Position numbers and translations under genes: made by a program | Notes under the pieces: model-generated | The model's input: only the letters and a program-made list of their open reading frames with translations | Databases searched by the model: none | What the model was told of the DNA's origin: nothing | Assembly (NCBI GenBank): GCA_026395475.1 | Contig: JAPLYQ010000071.1 | Location: forward strand, 1 to 13,825 | Length of the DNA: 13,825 nucleotides | Origin: Candidatus Roizmanbacteria bacterium | GTDB taxonomy: Bacteria; Patescibacteriota; Microgenomatia; UBA1406; GWC2-37-13 | Direction of reading: 5' to 3' | In this document: piece after piece, positions 13,334 through 13,825 of the stretch | How positions within the stretch are numbered: the first letter of the stretch is position 1 | Layout of the letters: the number at the start of each line of letters is the position of its first letter

Positions 13334-13357
13334 ATACAAAAACAATATCTAATATAA

Positions 13358-13380
13358 AGATTATTTGCGATTTATAATCT
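13358..13380. terminator. Weak A/T hairpin between convergent genes, possible shared terminator
   Basis: AGATTAT (13358-13364) and ATAATCT (13374-13380) can pair as a 7-bp stem around a 9-base loop. It overlaps the last codons of the PBP gene. The stem has only one G-C pair and no long T run follows, so it is a poor intrinsic terminator on either strand. It is listed only because it is the sole hairpin between the converging genes. Confidence 0.2.
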
Positions 13381-13825
13381 CACAATAGTGAACGGGTCAC
13401 CTGCATGATTACAGTCAACACAATAGTTTGAGAACATGTCTTTGATCATTGTCTTATCTCTATTTTCTACATTGCCATCAGTTGGACTTGCAAGTTTATC
13501 TGTATCTTTGTTAATCGGCACAGATTGTTTAAAGCTTCCTCCACCTTTTGGTTCTGTTCCCTTAATAAAGTATTCATAACGAGCACCGCAACTTTCTTTA
13601 CCATCATCTCCCTTTGTCATTTCTCCACCACTGTCGTTGCAAATCTGTTTTCCGATGACTGTTTCAGGTTTAACAGGCCATAAATCTGGTTGCTCTTTTA
13701 AGAGCATTCTCATTACTTTATTCCAAATAGGCGCTGCTCCTGTAACACCAGAGGTGAGAGCAGGATTCATTGGGGTATTGTCATTATTTCCTACCCATAC
13801 TGCAGTGAGAAAGTTTGGAGTATAT
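13372..13825 (-). CDS. C-terminal part of a PBP1A-type peptidoglycan glycosyltransferase/transpeptidase (5' end beyond the right edge)
   Basis: The open frame continues to the right edge, so the gene is partial. The visible 150 residues start with YTPNFLTAVWVGNNDNTPMN and then ALTSGVTGAAPIWNKVM. This is the conserved end of the class A PBP transpeptidase domain (W-x-G-N-D, then G-x-x-A-x-P-I-W) that follows the KTG motif. The SxxK, SxN and KTG active-site motifs and the glycosyltransferase domain lie outside the window. After residue 55 comes a Gly/Lys-rich tail with Cys in QICND, ESCGARYEYF and NYCVDC, ending PFTIVRL. A reading from the first visible ATG alone would wrongly make it a small separate protein. 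Such enzymes polymerise and cross-link murein on the outer face of the membrane. Confidence 0.9.
   Translation of the reverse strand, partial: YTPNFLTAVWVGNNDNTPMNPALTSGVTGAAPIWNKVMRMLLKEQPDLWPVKPETVIGKQICNDSGGEMTKGDDGKESCGARYEYFIKGTEPKGGGSFKQSVPINKDTDKLASPTDGNVENRDKTMIKDMFSNYCVDCNHAGDPFTIVRL

Noticed and set aside
1..13825. CRISPR arrays, transposons, phage genes, tRNA or rRNA genes.
   Set aside because: No regularly spaced repeats, transposase motifs, phage proteins or cloverleaf-like stretches were seen; nearly all bases are in recognisable chromosomal genes.

Overview
The window looks like chromosome from a member of the Patescibacteria (Candidate Phyla Radiation), most likely a Microgenomates-type lineage. 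It is strongly A+T-rich and tightly packed, with gene gaps of 1 to 64 bases. It carries small versions of widespread genes, AT3 acyltransferases with an unfamiliar extracytoplasmic domain, a COG4880 beta-propeller protein and a PBP1A tail of a type I associate with that group. TGA ends at least two genes here, so the UGA-to-glycine code of Gracilibacteria/Absconditabacteria is excluded. The lineage call rests on sequence recollection, not on a search.

Layout. On the plus strand from the left edge: the end of an apparently frameshifted gene (1-180), a TrmH/SpoU RNA methyltransferase (195-812), an atypical RmlC-like sugar epimerase (873-1424) and a membrane-anchored beta-propeller protein (1446-3638). 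These meet a long minus-strand cluster that converges at 3638/3646. Read 5' to 3', that cluster is trpR (11256-11002), trpB (10937-9744), trpS (9712-8684), two tandem paralogous AT3 acyltransferases (8653-6785 and 6778-4859) and rarA/mgsA (4857-3646). Gaps are 64, 31, 30, 6 and 1 bases, so it may be one transcription unit. To the right, a small membrane-anchored unknown (11749-11306, minus) and a VIT1/CCC1-type metal transporter (11778-12608, plus) diverge from a 28-base spacer. The transporter is followed by a GT2 glycosyltransferase (12614-13333), which converges on the 3' end of a PBP1A-type peptidoglycan synthase cut by the right edge (13372-13825, minus).

The most striking part is the trp block. 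A true TrpR-type repressor (both tryptophan-contacting arginines and the ITRGS-like helix are kept) sits in front of trpB and trpS, with no trpA or other trp gene in the window. Its promoter is a perfect consensus (TTGACA, 17-base spacer, TATAAT). The spacer and -10 box are covered by three tandem 8-bp half-sites with the same CTAG-to-CTAG spacing as the E. coli trp operator. The predicted start of transcription falls on or next to the trpR ATG, implying a leaderless mRNA. TrpB and TrpS contain no tryptophan at all in 739 residues. Together this reads as a self-repressed tryptophan economy unit, perhaps for indole salvage, reminiscent of trpRBA in Chlamydia trachomatis.

The other theme is the cell surface: two AT3 enzymes, an RmlC-like epimerase, a GT2, a PBP and an anchored beta-propeller protein, as expected for a small cell with a decorated envelope. 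No gene-free stretch exceeds about 65 bases. I saw no tRNA, rRNA, CRISPR array or mobile element.
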